Below are positions 17,143 to 25,898 of a stretch of 63,570 nt of DNA, in pieces. The first letter of the stretch is position 1. Each line of letters opens with the position of its first letter. The translations under genes were made by a program, and so were the position numbers. The stretch is from Sulfuritalea sp. GTDB lineage: Bacteria; Pseudomonadota; Gammaproteobacteria; Burkholderiales; Rhodocyclaceae. The DNA lies in NCBI GenBank assembly GCA_023700805.1, contig JAMPYF010000028.1, positions 1 to 63,570 on the forward strand, given 5' to 3'. Under the pieces are notes generated by a model, which worked only from the letters and a program-made list of their open reading frames with translations, was not told the DNA's origin and made no database searches.

Positions 17143-17928
17143 CTATCCGGACGCCGCGCGCAACAGCATTCCCAGCGCCTCGAAGCCGCGATTGAACACG
17201 CCTTCCATGGCGGCCCCCAGATAGGGCAGCGACAGCATCAGGACGAAGAAGCCCAGCGCCAGGGTTACCGGAAAACCCACTGCAAACAGGTTCAGTGTCG
17301 GCGCGACGCGGGCCAGCACTCCCAGCGCAATATTGGTCACCAGCAGCGCCGTGATCAGCGGCAGTGCCAGCAGCACGCCGAGGCTGAACATCATCGCCGC
17401 CGAGTTCAGCAGCGAGGACAGCGCCGCCGCGTGGAAAGGCGTCAGGCTGACCGGCAGCAGGGTGAAGCTTTCGGCGAGCACGCTGAGCAGCAGCAGATGG
17501 CCGTTCATGGCGAGAAATATCATGGCCGTCAGGAAGCCGAGAAACTGGGTCATCACCGGCGTCAGGCCGCTGCTGCTCGGATCGAAAAAGGTAGCGAAGG
17601 AAAGGCCCATCTGCAGGCCGATCAGCTCTCCGGTGACGTCCAGAGCCGCCATGGCGATGCGCAGGGCGAAGCCCATCATGACGCCGATCAGCAACTGTTC
17701 GGCGATCACCAGCAGGCCCAGCCACGATCCGGGGGCCAGCGGCGGGGGCGGCGGCAGCGCCGGCGACAGGGCCAGGGTGACGGCCAGGCCCATGACCAGG
17801 CGCACCCGCATCGGCAGCGCCGCATTGTTGAACACCGGCGCGGCGGCCAGCAGGCCGAGTATCCGCGTCAGGGGAAAGACAAACAAGCCGAGCCAGGCAT
17901 CGAGCTGCGCCGAGCTGAGGGTAATCAC
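17143..17928 (-). CDS. fliR: Flagellar biosynthetic protein FliR
   Basis: The 261-residue inner-membrane export-gate component has multiple membrane helices (LGLFVFPLTRILGLLAAAPVF, RLVMGLAVTLALSP, LGLLVIAEQLLIGVMMGFALRIA). The FliR motif GELIGLQMGLSFATFFDPSS is clear. I place the start at a GTG (17928) whose first base overlaps the fliQ TAG; the longer upstream frame runs through fliQ and has no FliR similarity. FliR forms the export gate with FliP and FliQ. The order fliP-Q-R with overlapping ends is standard. Confidence 0.96.
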   Translation of the reverse strand: MITLSSAQLDAWLGLFVFPLTRILGLLAAAPVFNNAALPMRVRLVMGLAVTLALSPALPPPPPLAPGSWLGLLVIAEQLLIGVMMGFALRIAMAALDVTGELIGLQMGLSFATFFDPSSSGLTPVMTQFLGFLTAMIFLAMNGHLLLLSVLAESFTLLPVSLTPFHAAALSSLLNSAAMMFSLGVLLALPLITALLVTNIALGVLARVAPTLNLFAVGFPVTLALGFFVLMLSLPYLGAAMEGVFNRGFEALGMLLRAASG

Positions 17929-18197
17929 TAGCCTATGAGTCCCGGAATCGATTCGTAGAGGCGGCGCATGTAGTCGGTCAACATGGTCAGCATCCACGGT
18001 CCGGCCAGGATCAGCGTGACAAAGATGGCCAGCAGTTTCGGCACGAATGAAAGCGTGGCTTCGTTGATCTGGGTGGCCGCCTGGAAAATGCTGATGATGA
18101 GTCCGGTCACCAGGGCGGCCGCGAACAGAGGTGCCGAAATCAGCAGGGTCAGCTCGACTGCGCTGCGTCCGATTTCGATGACGGTGGTCGGAGTCAT
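17928..18197 (-). CDS. fliQ: Flagellar biosynthetic protein FliQ
   Basis: The 89-residue protein has two membrane helices ([36 protein letters not shown], then [20 protein letters not shown]). It is a subunit of the FliPQR export gate. The [18 protein letters not shown] stretch is the family signature. The start overlaps the fliP stop codon by four bases and the stop overlaps the fliR GTG by one. Confidence 0.98.
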   Translation of the reverse strand: MTPTTVIEIGRSAVELTLLISAPLFAAALVTGLIISIFQAATQINEATLSFVPKLLAIFVTLILAGPWMLTMLTDYMRRLYESIPGLIG

Positions 18198-18931
18198 GCG
18201 CCGAAACTCAGGACCAGCGAACCGATCAGCAGGTTCCAGCCGTCGACCAGCACGAACAGCATGACCTTGAAGGGCAGGGCGACGATCACCGGCGACATCA
18301 TCATCATGCCCATGGACATCAGCACCGAGGCCACGATCATGTCGATGATCAGGAAGGGAATGAATATGATGAAGCCGATCTGGAACGCAGTCTTGAGTTC
18401 CGAGGTGACGAAGGCGGGAATCAGCACGCGCATCGGGATTTCATCGGCGTTTGCCGGCACCGGCTGTTTCGCGATCTTGGTGAAGGTCGCGAGATCGGCA
18501 TCGCGCACCTGCTTCATCATGAAGGCGCGCAGTGGTACAGCGCCTTTTTCGAGGGCCTGCTGAAAGCTGATGCGGTTTTCCGACAGCGGCAGATAAGCCT
18601 CGGCATAAATGCGGTCGCCGACCGGCGCCATGATGAAAAAGGTGAGGAACAATGCGAGCCCGACCAGCACCTGGTTGGGCGGCGAGGTCTGGGTTCCCAT
18701 CGCATGGCGCAGCAGGGAAAAGACGATGATGATGCGGGTGAAGCTGGTCATCATGAGCACCAGCGCCGGCAGGAAGCTGAGGCTGGTGAGCAGCAGCAGG
18801 GTCTGGATCGACAGCGACCACTGGACGCCGCCACCCGCCGCCGGCGTGCTGGTGACCGCCGGCATGGCCTGGGCCAGGGCCAGTGCCGGCGACAGCAGCG
18901 CAGCGGCGAGAAGGAGCAGGCGGCTGTACAT
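18194..18931 (-). CDS. fliP: Flagellar biosynthetic protein FliP
   Basis: The 245-residue export-gate protein has a cleavable signal-like N-terminus ([21 protein letters not shown]). It shows the family motifs [44 protein letters not shown] and [33 protein letters not shown]. The open frame extends upstream through fliO, but the ATG at 18931, 2 bp after the fliO stop, fits the family. FliP assembles with FliO assistance. Confidence 0.97.
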   Translation of the reverse strand: MYSRLLLLAAALLSPALALAQAMPAVTSTPAAGGGVQWSLSIQTLLLLTSLSFLPALVLMMTSFTRIIIVFSLLRHAMGTQTSPPNQVLVGLALFLTFFIMAPVGDRIYAEAYLPLSENRISFQQALEKGAVPLRAFMMKQVRDADLATFTKIAKQPVPANADEIPMRVLIPAFVTSELKTAFQIGFIIFIPFLIIDMIVASVLMSMGMMMMSPVIVALPFKVMLFVLVDGWNLLIGSLVLSFGA

Positions 18932-18933
18932 GG

Positions 18934-19344
18934 TCAGGGCTTGCGCATCAGGCCTTGCAGCCAGCCCGGCATCGCCTCGGCCGCGGCGGGCGGTGTGGCG
19001 AGCGGCTGGCGCGGAATTTCCGCGAGGGCAGTGACGCGACCCGGAGCCACGCCGAGCACCAGCCAGGTGCTGCCCACTTCGACGATCACCACCCGCTCGC
19101 GTCCGCCTACCGCCGTGGCGGCGACCACGCGCATCAGGCCGGCCGCCGATCCGCGTTGCAGCGTCAGCTTCTTCAGCAGCCAGAGGCTGCCGATCAGCAG
19201 TGCCAGGATGCCTGCCACGCCGAGCAGCATCTGCAGCAGGCCGCCGCCGCTTACCGACGGCAGTGGCGGTGCCGCCTGCGCCAGGGCTTCGGCGGCGGTC
19301 AGGCACAGCGTGATAGTGGAAACGACAAGTTTGCGCATGCACAT
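18934..19344 (-). CDS. fliO: Flagellar biosynthesis protein FliO
   Basis: The 136-residue protein has a signal-like N-terminus and one strong membrane helix ([30 protein letters not shown]). A small cytoplasmic domain follows with [32 protein letters not shown], the conserved FliO core. It assists FliP assembly. An ATG six bases downstream (MRKLVV) is an equally likely start. It is separated from fliN by 104 bp, the only sizeable gap in the export operon apart from those near fliL and fliK. Confidence 0.92.
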   Translation of the reverse strand: MCMRKLVVSTITLCLTAAEALAQAAPPLPSVSGGGLLQMLLGVAGILALLIGSLWLLKKLTLQRGSAAGLMRVVAATAVGGRERVVIVEVGSTWLVLGVAPGRVTALAEIPRQPLATPPAAAEAMPGWLQGLMRKP

Positions 19345-19448
19345 CCGGAAACGCGAGGCCGCATAGTGGCGCGGCGAGGAGTGGATGCGAGGATAAGCCG
19401 GAGCTTCCCCGAAGAAGGCGGAAAGGAAAGGGACGAAGCGCCGACTTA

Positions 19449-19877
19449 TCAGCGGTTCAGCTTGCGGATGCGTTCCTGCGGCGTGATGATGTCGGTCAGG
19501 CGGATGCCGAACTTGTCATTGACCACGACAACTTCGCCCTGGGCGATCAGTGTGCCGTTGATCAGCACGTCCATGGGTTCTCCTGCCAGGCCCTCGAGTT
19601 CGACCACCGAGCCATGGGCCAATTGCAGCAGATTGCGGATCGATATCTTGGTACGCCCGAGTTCCACGGTGAGCGCCACCGGAATGTCCATGATCATGTC
19701 GAAGCCCCGCGGTGCCTGGGGGCTGCCGCCGGTTTCGGAAAACTGCTCGAAAATCTGCGCCGGCTGAATGGTCGGGGCGGGCTGGGCGCCGGCGGCGCCT
19801 TGCTCGTTCATGGCGCTGGCCCAGTCGTCGTCCGAGATCTGCGGTTCGGCGCCGGCCGACGCGGTAGTTTGGTTCAT
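19449..19877 (-). CDS. fliN: Flagellar motor switch protein FliN
   Basis: The 142-residue C-ring protein has a disordered acidic N-terminus and a C-terminal SpoA domain with [69 protein letters not shown]. The start MNQTTASAG at 19877 is preferred over an upstream extension, since AGGAGCC lies in front of it. With FliM and FliG it forms the rotor switch. It lies 48 bp after fliM. Confidence 0.97.
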   Translation of the reverse strand: MNQTTASAGAEPQISDDDWASAMNEQGAAGAQPAPTIQPAQIFEQFSETGGSPQAPRGFDMIMDIPVALTVELGRTKISIRNLLQLAHGSVVELEGLAGEPMDVLINGTLIAQGEVVVVNDKFGIRLTDIITPQERIRKLNR

Positions 19878-19925
19878 TTCAGGCTCCTGATGTCGTCGCG
19901 GCAATGACAATGCCGAGCATGATAA

Positions 19926-20903
19926 TCATGTTTGCTCTTCCGCGAGGAAACGTCCGACTTTCAGGGCGTACTGACCGTTCTGGATGCCGTAGCGGGATTC
20001 GAGCAAAGGCACGCCATCGACCGTGGCCCGGATCGTATCGTCGATCGTCAGCGGAATCACGTCGCCGACTTTCATGTTGATGATTTCGCCGAGTTTGACG
20101 GTCGTGTGCCCGAGATTGGCCACCAGTTCGACTTCGGCCGCCTGCAATTGCCGGGTGAGCATGCTGGTCCAGCGATTGTCCGACGAAGTCTGCTCGCTGT
20201 GCATCGTGCTGTGGAGCACGTCGCGGATCGGCTCGACCATCGAATAGGGCAGGCAGATGTGCAGTTCCGAGCTGTTTCCGGCAAATTCGAGATTGAAGGT
20301 GATGGAGATCACAACTTCCGACGGCGTCGCGATGTTGGCGAACTGGGTGTTCATTTCCGAGCGCACGAACTCGAAGGTCAGCGGAAACACCGGTTGCCAC
20401 GCCCTCTGGTATTCGGCGAAAACCACGCCGAGCAATCCCTGGATGATGCGTTGCTCGGTCGGCGTGAAATCGCGTCCCTCGATGCGGGTGTGGAAACGTC
20501 CGTCGCCGCCGAACATGTTGTCCACGACGAGAAATACCAGGTTCGGATCGAGCACTATCAGGCCGGTACCGCGCAAGGGCTTGGCCTGGATCAGGTTGAG
20601 GTTGGTCGGCACCACCAGGTTGCGGATGAACTCGCTGTATTTCTGCACCTTGATCGGGGCCACCGACACCTCGACGCCTTTGTGCATGTAGTTGAACAGG
20701 CCGATGCGCAGATAGCGGGCGAAGCGCTCGTTGATGAGCTCCATCGTCGGCATGCGGCCGCGCACGATGCGCTCCTGGCGTCCCAGATCGTAGGGGCGGA
20801 CGCCGCCGACTTCTTCTATTTCGGCGGGTGCGTCGTCTGCTTCGCCGGCCACTCCCTTGAGCAGGGCGTCAACTTCTTCCTGGGAAAGAAAATCCTGGGC
20901 CAT
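19926..20903 (-). CDS. fliM: Flagellar motor switch protein FliM
   Basis: The 325-residue switch protein starts AQDFLSQEEVDALLKG, the EIDALL-like CheY-P-binding motif. A FliG-contacting middle domain follows (LINERFARYLRIGLFNYMHKGVEV, then NMFGGDGRF). The C-terminal SpoA domain contains LGEIINMKVGDVIPL. The frame is open upstream through fliL, but the ATG at 20903 fits the family start. CheY-P binding here would link the chemotaxis regulator at the left edge to the motor. Confidence 0.98.
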   Translation of the reverse strand: MAQDFLSQEEVDALLKGVAGEADDAPAEIEEVGGVRPYDLGRQERIVRGRMPTMELINERFARYLRIGLFNYMHKGVEVSVAPIKVQKYSEFIRNLVVPTNLNLIQAKPLRGTGLIVLDPNLVFLVVDNMFGGDGRFHTRIEGRDFTPTEQRIIQGLLGVVFAEYQRAWQPVFPLTFEFVRSEMNTQFANIATPSEVVISITFNLEFAGNSSELHICLPYSMVEPIRDVLHSTMHSEQTSSDNRWTSMLTRQLQAAEVELVANLGHTTVKLGEIINMKVGDVIPLTIDDTIRATVDGVPLLESRYGIQNGQYALKVGRFLAEEQT

Positions 20904-20932
20904 GGGCTTCAGCGTCCCGCAAGGACGAGGAA

Positions 20933-21514
20933 TTACTGGATGATGAAGCTTGAGAATAGCACGGATTGCACCGGGGCACTGGGGTCTGCGGCCTCTGCGG
21001 GCGCCGCGTCGGCGCCGGGTTTCGGCGTTTCCGGAGGGCCGACGATCACCAGGTTCGCGACGTCCCGCAACTCGTTGGCCAGGCGTTGCACACCCGCCGA
21101 GGTGTTGAGCTCGGAGGCTTTCTTGCTCATCAAGGTCAGGGTGATGCGATGCTTCAGTTCGGGCTCGTACTGTTTCATCAATTCCTGCCCCTGCTGATCG
21201 CTCAGCTTCATTTGCACCTCGGCCTGTACGTAGGCGTCCTGCAACTCGGTTTGCAGCTTGACGGTGAACGCTTTGTCGAACTTGTAGAAGACCGGCGGGG
21301 TGTTGTCGGTCTTCTTCTTTGGCGCTTCGCGTTTTGCGGGCTCGACGCCGGTTTCGCTTTCCGCCGGGGCTGGCTTCTTCAGCAGGAAGAACGCGGTGCC
21401 GCCCCCCAGTGCCAGGCACACCACGCCGATGAGGCCGAACAACAGCCATTTGCCCCGGTTCTTTTTGGGTGGGGCTTCGGCGGCGTCGGCTTCAGGCTTT
21501 TTTGCATCTGGCAT
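20933..21514 (-). CDS. fliL: Flagellar basal body-associated protein FliL
   Basis: The 193-residue single-pass membrane protein surrounds the stators. The N-terminus is Lys/Glu/Pro-rich, followed by one membrane helix (WLLFGLIGVVCLALGGGTAFFLL). The periplasmic domain contains PVFYKFDKAFTVKLQTELQDAYVQAEVQMKL and ends with a C-terminal LFSSFIIQ. The length exceeds the usual 150-170 residues through Pro/Ala-rich insertions. A 124-bp gap to fliK upstream carries no promoter I could confirm. Confidence 0.93.
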   Translation of the reverse strand: MPDAKKPEADAAEAPPKKNRGKWLLFGLIGVVCLALGGGTAFFLLKKPAPAESETGVEPAKREAPKKKTDNTPPVFYKFDKAFTVKLQTELQDAYVQAEVQMKLSDQQGQELMKQYEPELKHRITLTLMSKKASELNTSAGVQRLANELRDVANLVIVGPPETPKPGADAAPAEAADPSAPVQSVLFSSFIIQ

Positions 21515-21638
21515 TTATGTTCTCCACGGATTTTCTTTGGTCTTTCGCCATGCGTCGGGCGCATCGCTCGCAGGCGTCATTCTACGGTGGACTGCGCATC
21601 ATGCCGGTGCGCGGACGACGCCCAGGCCCGTCTCCGGC

Positions 21639-22874
21639 CTAGGCGAACAGGTCCACCATGCCGCGGCCGCTGCCGCTGCGCCACGCCGGGGCGATTTCCA
21701 TTTCGGCGCCGGGCAGGGGGGCAAGCTGCGAGTTGCCGCGATCCGCCGGCCGATCCTGATGATCCGCATGCATGGACTTGGAATCGTGACGGGATTCGGC
21801 GCCGACGTGGGTATGCGCCAGCGTGATGCCGGCATCGGCGAGTACCTCGCGCAGGCGCACCATCGAGTTCTCCAGGGACTCGCGCACGGCGGCATGGGGC
21901 GAGGCGAAACTGGCGCTGAGCTGGTCGCCTTCAAAGCGCATGGTGACTTCGATGCGGCCGAGCTGGGGCGGGTTCAGCACCAGATCCGCCTGCTGGCGGT
22001 TGGTGCCGGCCATCCAGGTCAGCTTCTGGCCCACCTCGTCCGGCCAGCCGGCGCGGCCGAGATGGGTGGCCACCGGCAGATCGGGAATGCGCGCGGTCGA
22101 CGTCCGGGCTTCGCTTGCCTGAACGCCGAACGCAGCGGGATTGTTGGCGACGCGTTCGATCACGGCGCGGAAGTCGCCCGGCTCCTGTTCGAGGCTCGCC
22201 GTATGGGTGCCGGATCGACCTGGCTCGGCAGTAATTGCCGCATCGACGGCAAGCTTGTCCGCGCGGCGCGTATTCTCCGCGGCAGGCATGGCCGTGCTGC
22301 GCCCCGCCTGCTGTTGCTGTCCCTTGCGGGAATCGCGTGCGTCGACCACGACGGGCAGGCCGGGTGCCGACAAAGTTGGCGCTGACGGCACGGCGCGGGC
22401 CGTCTCGCCTGCAATCACCGGCGCGGCCGGCAGCACGCTGGCGGCCACGACGAGCGGCAGCGCCGCGGGCTCAGGTTGCGGGGCTGCCGGCAGCCCCGGC
22501 TCGACTTCGGCATTGAGATCGACTTCGGCGTCGGTATCGGCCAAGGCGGCAACTGCCGCTGCCAACGCGGGTTCCGCGGCGACGACAGGCGATGCATCCT
22601 GCGCCGGGAGCGGGAACAGGCTGGCGGGCACGGCCGCGGGATCTGCGGTGGTTGATGCCGCTGTCGTGTCCGGCAAAGGCAATTGCTCGGCCAGCGTTTT
22701 GCCTGTGCGAGCCACCGTCTTGCTGCCCAGCGACTTCAACACGTCGGCAAACGTGGCGGGAGTTCCCGCCGGGGTTTCCGCGCTGTTGAAGTCCCCGGCA
22801 CGCGATCCGTCGCCGCGCCCCACAGCCTGGGTCGAGGGGGTGGTAGAGGGGATCGCCTTGAGTATGTCAGCCAT
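21639..22874 (-). CDS. fliK: Flagellar hook-length control protein FliK
   Basis: The 411-residue secreted ruler/switch protein has a long low-complexity Ala/Pro/Thr region and a conserved C-terminal domain (about residues 290-380: VGQKLTWMAGTNRQQADLVLNPPQLGRIEVTMRFEGDQLSASFASPHAAVRESLENSMVRLREVL). The ATG at 22874 is chosen because GGAAGG sits 8 bases upstream of it, while the ATG at 22880 is too close to it. A copy of the 22-bp element lies in the variable ruler region and is translated in reverse as AVPSAPTL. A sigma-54 promoter precedes the gene. Confidence 0.93.
   Translation of the reverse strand: MADILKAIPSTTPSTQAVGRGDGSRAGDFNSAETPAGTPATFADVLKSLGSKTVARTGKTLAEQLPLPDTTAASTTADPAAVPASLFPLPAQDASPVVAAEPALAAAVAALADTDAEVDLNAEVEPGLPAAPQPEPAALPLVVAASVLPAAPVIAGETARAVPSAPTLSAPGLPVVVDARDSRKGQQQQAGRSTAMPAAENTRRADKLAVDAAITAEPGRSGTHTASLEQEPGDFRAVIERVANNPAAFGVQASEARTSTARIPDLPVATHLGRAGWPDEVGQKLTWMAGTNRQQADLVLNPPQLGRIEVTMRFEGDQLSASFASPHAAVRESLENSMVRLREVLADAGITLAHTHVGAESRHDSKSMHADHQDRPADRGNSQLAPLPGAEMEIAPAWRSGSGRGMVDLFA
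22374..22395 (+). repeat. Dispersed 22-bp element, copy 3 (inside fliK, antisense to gene)
   Basis: AGTTGGCGCTG, core ACGGC, then ACGGCG, a full match. The gene runs on the other strand, so this copy is read as A-V-P-S-A-P-T-L in the disordered region of FliK. Confidence 0.85.
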
Positions 22875-22912
22875 ATGCATTTCCTTCCGGACAGGAGCGT
22901 CACGCACTGGTT

Positions 22913-22929
22913 ATGCAAGGCCTATGCCA
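22913..22929 (-). promoter_or_regulatory. Sigma-54 promoter upstream of fliK
   Basis: On the minus strand TGGCATAGGCCTTGCAT has GG and GC 12 bases apart and a full TTGCAT -12 half. It lies in the 71-bp fliJ-fliK gap, 38 bp before the fliK start at 22874. It closely resembles the site at 8051. Confidence 0.65.
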
Positions 22930-22945
22930 TAGGCCAGAGACGAGC

Positions 22946-23434
22946 CTAGACGGCTGGAATTGCCGTGGAAAACAGCTGAAAAAGATTCTGTCCCGTGCCG
23001 TTGTCGGCGTGGCGGCGGGCGCCGTGTTCGTCGCTGGTTTTTTGTTCGCCACGCGCCTCCTCGCCAGCGGCGCGGGCGCGATGCCGGTCGGCAAGCGTGT
23101 TGAAAGCACGGACTTTTCCATGCTTGCCCATCCAGTCCTGTTGTCCGGCCAGGGTCCGTTGCCGGGTTGCCTCCACCGATTGGGCCGCGGGGACGATCGC
23201 GTCGTCGATGCGCGCCAGGAAGCGGCTGTAATTGCTCCATTCGCTCTGACCTATGCCGTTGGCGGCCGCGGCCATGAAGCGCGCGTGATACTCCTCGCGG
23301 TACTGCAACAGCAGCGCCAGGCGTTTGGTGGCTTCCTGTTCGCCGGCAATCAGTTCGCCCAGCTCGCGCGCGGCCTGGTCAAGACGCATTTGCGAAAGAT
23401 CGAGGAGAGGCTGGAGGGGGAAGGAGGGAGACAT
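22946..23434 (-). CDS. fliJ: Flagellar export protein FliJ
   Basis: The 162-residue protein is almost entirely coiled coil (LLDLSQMRLDQAARELGELIAGEQEATKRLALLLQYREEYHARF). This is the expected structure of FliJ, which inserts into the FliI hexamer and links it to FlhA. The C-terminal tail is basic and His/Arg-rich (RHRARAAGEEARGEQKTSDEH). Position between fliI and fliK confirms the assignment. Confidence 0.94.
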   Translation of the reverse strand: MSPSFPLQPLLDLSQMRLDQAARELGELIAGEQEATKRLALLLQYREEYHARFMAAAANGIGQSEWSNYSRFLARIDDAIVPAAQSVEATRQRTLAGQQDWMGKHGKVRAFNTLADRHRARAAGEEARGEQKTSDEHGARRHADNGTGQNLFQLFSTAIPAV

Positions 23435-23475
23435 GATGGTGGTCGCTCGGCGAAATGGTGGCGGGATGGATGGAT

Positions 23476-24867
23476 TCAGGAGGCAAACAGTTCGGCCAGC
23501 CGCAGCCGCGAACCCTGGCTGTCGGCACGTTCGTTGATGGATTGCTGAAGAAAGGCTTCCAGCCGCGGATACAGCGCGATCGCCCGGTCCAGCAGGGCGT
23601 CCGAGCCGGGCGCGTAGGCACCGACGGCAATCAGGTCGCGGCCGCGCTGGTAGCGCGAATACAACTGCTTGAACTGGCGCGCGAGTTCGATCTGTTGCGG
23701 CGCGATGATCTGGTTCATCACGCGCGATATCGACTGTTCGATGTCGATTGCCGGATAGTGCCCGGCATCGGCCAGCTGGCGGCTGAGCACGATGTGTCCG
23801 TCGAGAATGGCCCGTGCCGAGTCGGCAATCGGATCCTGCGGATCGTCGCCTTCGGTGAGCACCGTGTAGAAGGCCGTGATCGAGCCGCCACCGACCGGAC
23901 CGTTGCCGGCGCGTTCGACCAGCTGCGGCAGCCGGGCGAAGACAGACGGCGGGTAGCCGCGCGTGACCGGCGGCTCGCCGACGGCCAGCGCGATTTCGCG
24001 CTGGGCCATGGCATAGCGCGTCAACGAGTCCATGATCAACAGGACGTGGCGGCCTTCGTCGCGGAAGCTCTCGGCGATCGCCGTTGCATAGGCGGCACCC
24101 TGCAGGCGCAGGAGCGGGCTGACGTCGGCCGGCGCGGCGACCACGACGGAGCGCGCGCGGCCATCCTGGCCGAGGTTCTGTTCGAGGAATTCCTGCACTT
24201 CGCGGCCGCGTTCGCCGATCAGGCCGACGACGATGCGATCGGCTTCGGTGTAGCGCGCCATCATGCCCAGCAGCACGCTTTTGCCGACGCCGGAACCGGA
24301 GAACAGGCCGAGACGCTGGCCGCGGCCGACGGTCAGCAGGCCGTTGATGGCGCGGATGCCGACGTCCATGCTGTGGCGGATGGGTTCGCGCTGCAGCGGA
24401 TTGAGCGGCCGGCTGGCCAGCGAGTGGCGTCGGGCGGTAACCAGCGGTCCGAGATCGTCGAGCGGTCGGCCGTTGCCATCGACCACCCGTCCCAGCAGCT
24501 CATCGCCGACCGGCAGGTGCTTGGTGCGATCCTGCACGCGACGCATCGCCAGGGGCCGCTGGCCGAGCACCGGTGCCGAACTGGGTGCTTCCTGGGGCAA
24601 TACCAGGGCGCCCGGTGCCAGTCCATAGACATCCTCGGCCGGCATCATGAACAGGCGATCTCCGGCAAAACCGACGACTTCGGCTTCGACCGTGCCTGCA
24701 TTCGGCATCTCGATGCGGACCACGGCGCCCAGGGGCAGTTTCAATCCCGTGGCTTCCATCACCAGGCCGTTGATCCGGGTCAGCCTGCCGCCGATCTGGT
24801 GGGCCTGGGCGCCGGCGACCTGGACCCGGCATTGATCGAGATACTGGGTCAGGCCTTGCGTGTTCAT
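23476..24867 (-). CDS. fliI: Flagellum-specific ATPase FliI
   Basis: The 463-residue ATPase of the export apparatus resembles the F1 beta subunit. The Walker A motif is [11 protein letters not shown] (about residue 175). Further motifs are [19 protein letters not shown], the Walker B segment [41 protein letters not shown], and a C-terminal domain ending [10 protein letters not shown]. The start overlaps the fliH stop by four bases, so both are coupled. Confidence 0.98.
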   Translation of the reverse strand: MNTQGLTQYLDQCRVQVAGAQAHQIGGRLTRINGLVMEATGLKLPLGAVVRIEMPNAGTVEAEVVGFAGDRLFMMPAEDVYGLAPGALVLPQEAPSSAPVLGQRPLAMRRVQDRTKHLPVGDELLGRVVDGNGRPLDDLGPLVTARRHSLASRPLNPLQREPIRHSMDVGIRAINGLLTVGRGQRLGLFSGSGVGKSVLLGMMARYTEADRIVVGLIGERGREVQEFLEQNLGQDGRARSVVVAAPADVSPLLRLQGAAYATAIAESFRDEGRHVLLIMDSLTRYAMAQREIALAVGEPPVTRGYPPSVFARLPQLVERAGNGPVGGGSITAFYTVLTEGDDPQDPIADSARAILDGHIVLSRQLADAGHYPAIDIEQSISRVMNQIIAPQQIELARQFKQLYSRYQRGRDLIAVGAYAPGSDALLDRAIALYPRLEAFLQQSINERADSQGSRLRLAELFAS

Positions 24868-25631
24868 GCTTGCTCCGTGTCGTCTGCGACGAGCCAGGGC
24901 GTGTGTTGGTCGAGTGCGCCAATCACGCGCTGCCAGCGCGTGGCGAGGCGGGCATCGAGGTGTGTGCCCCCCGTTTCAATAACGACATCGCCGCGCCCAA
25001 GTTGAGGATCTTCCTGGATGCGGTGCCCGGCGCGTCCGAGCTGTTCGCCGGCCTGGCTGCGCACCAGCGCGGCGTCTTCGGCATTGAGGTGTATGGTTCC
25101 GTGCTGCGCGGGCAGGTGGGTCAAGGCTTCGCGTATCGCCTCGAGCACGATTTGCGGCCGCACTTCGATGGTTTGATGGATCACGCGGCGGGACACTTCG
25201 AGGGCCAGCGCCAGGATTTCGTTGGCGGTGGCGCGCTCGAGATCGGCAACGCCTTCGTCGAATCGGGAAATCGCCCGTGCCAGTTGCATGGCCAGTATGC
25301 GTCCGTCGGCTTCGGCCGTTTCGCGGCCGGCCTTGAGGCCGTCGATGCGGCCCGAATCGAAGCCGGACTGGTAGCCTTCCTGGCGCGCGGCTTCGCGCAG
25401 GGCGGCGGCTTCCTGGTGGCCGAAAGCCTGGCCGGCGGCGGCCTGGGTTGCCTTGGCGGAACTCCTGGCGCTGCTTACGGTGCTGCCGGCGGCATCGCTG
25501 AAGTTGGTCAAGGCCAGCGGCTTCCAGGTCGGCTCGGGCGCTTTCTTGGTCGGCGGAGAGAAAATTTTGTTTTGTCCCGGAACGTTGCAGAGGGTCGGCG
25601 CTATCCGTCTTGCTGCGATGGATAATCTCAA
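24864..25631 (-). CDS. fliH: Flagellar assembly protein FliH
   Basis: The stator-like regulator of FliI. The central region ([28 protein letters not shown]) contains the GxxxG-type repeat typical of FliH. The C-terminal domain ([36 protein letters not shown]) matches the FliH/YscL fold. The first ATG gives 255 residues, but residues 1-20 look unlike FliH; the family-like N-terminus begins near [19 protein letters not shown], with no ATG, GTG or TTG close by, so the true start is uncertain. The expected upstream genes fliE-fliF-fliG are absent, and a palindrome-rich spacer takes their place. Confidence 0.88.
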   Translation of the reverse strand: MRLSIAARRIAPTLCNVPGQNKIFSPPTKKAPEPTWKPLALTNFSDAAGSTVSSARSSAKATQAAAGQAFGHQEAAALREAARQEGYQSGFDSGRIDGLKAGRETAEADGRILAMQLARAISRFDEGVADLERATANEILALALEVSRRVIHQTIEVRPQIVLEAIREALTHLPAQHGTIHLNAEDAALVRSQAGEQLGRAGHRIQEDPQLGRGDVVIETGGTHLDARLATRWQRVIGALDQHTPWLVADDTEQA

Positions 25632-25704
25632 AAAGGCCGCCGCGTGTTTATCCGTGAATTACGCGACAAACTGCGGTATCTACGTAGGCGTTTAGTAATA
25701 GACC

Positions 25705-25720
25705 GGGAATCCGGATTCCC
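25705..25720. promoter_or_regulatory. Perfect 16-bp palindrome upstream of fliH
   Basis: GGGAATCCGGATTCCC is a perfect inverted repeat of 8+8 bases, located 74 bp upstream of the first fliH ATG. The form suits a dimeric repressor or activator site. No known operator consensus was recognised. Confidence 0.45.
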
Positions 25721-25760
25721 AGACCAGGGGAAATGCATTGCGCGTAACGGGACGCCGGCA

Positions 25761-25855
25761 GTGCGCCGGAACCGGAGCGCACGGGCCCGCGCCGCCGCAG
25801 GGGAGCGGCCAGGCGGGTCTTTCAGGGTGGCCGCAAGCCTGCCGGCAGGGTTTGC
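25761..25855. other. Stacked hairpins in the fliH/MBL spacer
   Basis: Two strong stems are visible. GTGCGC pairs with GCGCAC, enclosing CGG/CCG (25761-25782). A CCTGCCGGCAGG palindrome is flanked by GCAA/TTGC (25833-25855). With the 16-bp palindrome and the hairpin pair at 25859-25898 they fill most of the 266-bp spacer, which holds no gene I can support. A structured RNA is possible but no known class matched. Confidence 0.4.
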
Positions 25856-25869
25856 ATCGCGGCTGGGAA

Positions 25870-25898
25870 GCCGCGCGCGACCCGGCGGGTCGCGCGGC
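25870..25898 (-). terminator. Hairpin directly after the MBL-fold gene stop codon
   Basis: CGCGCGACCC and GGGTCGCGCG form a perfect 10-bp stem with a 3-base loop, extended by GCC/GGC across a bulge. It begins immediately downstream of the stop codon. No T-run follows, so it may act as an RNA 3' stabiliser rather than a classic intrinsic terminator. The left arm can alternatively pair with GCGGC at 25859-25863. Confidence 0.5.
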
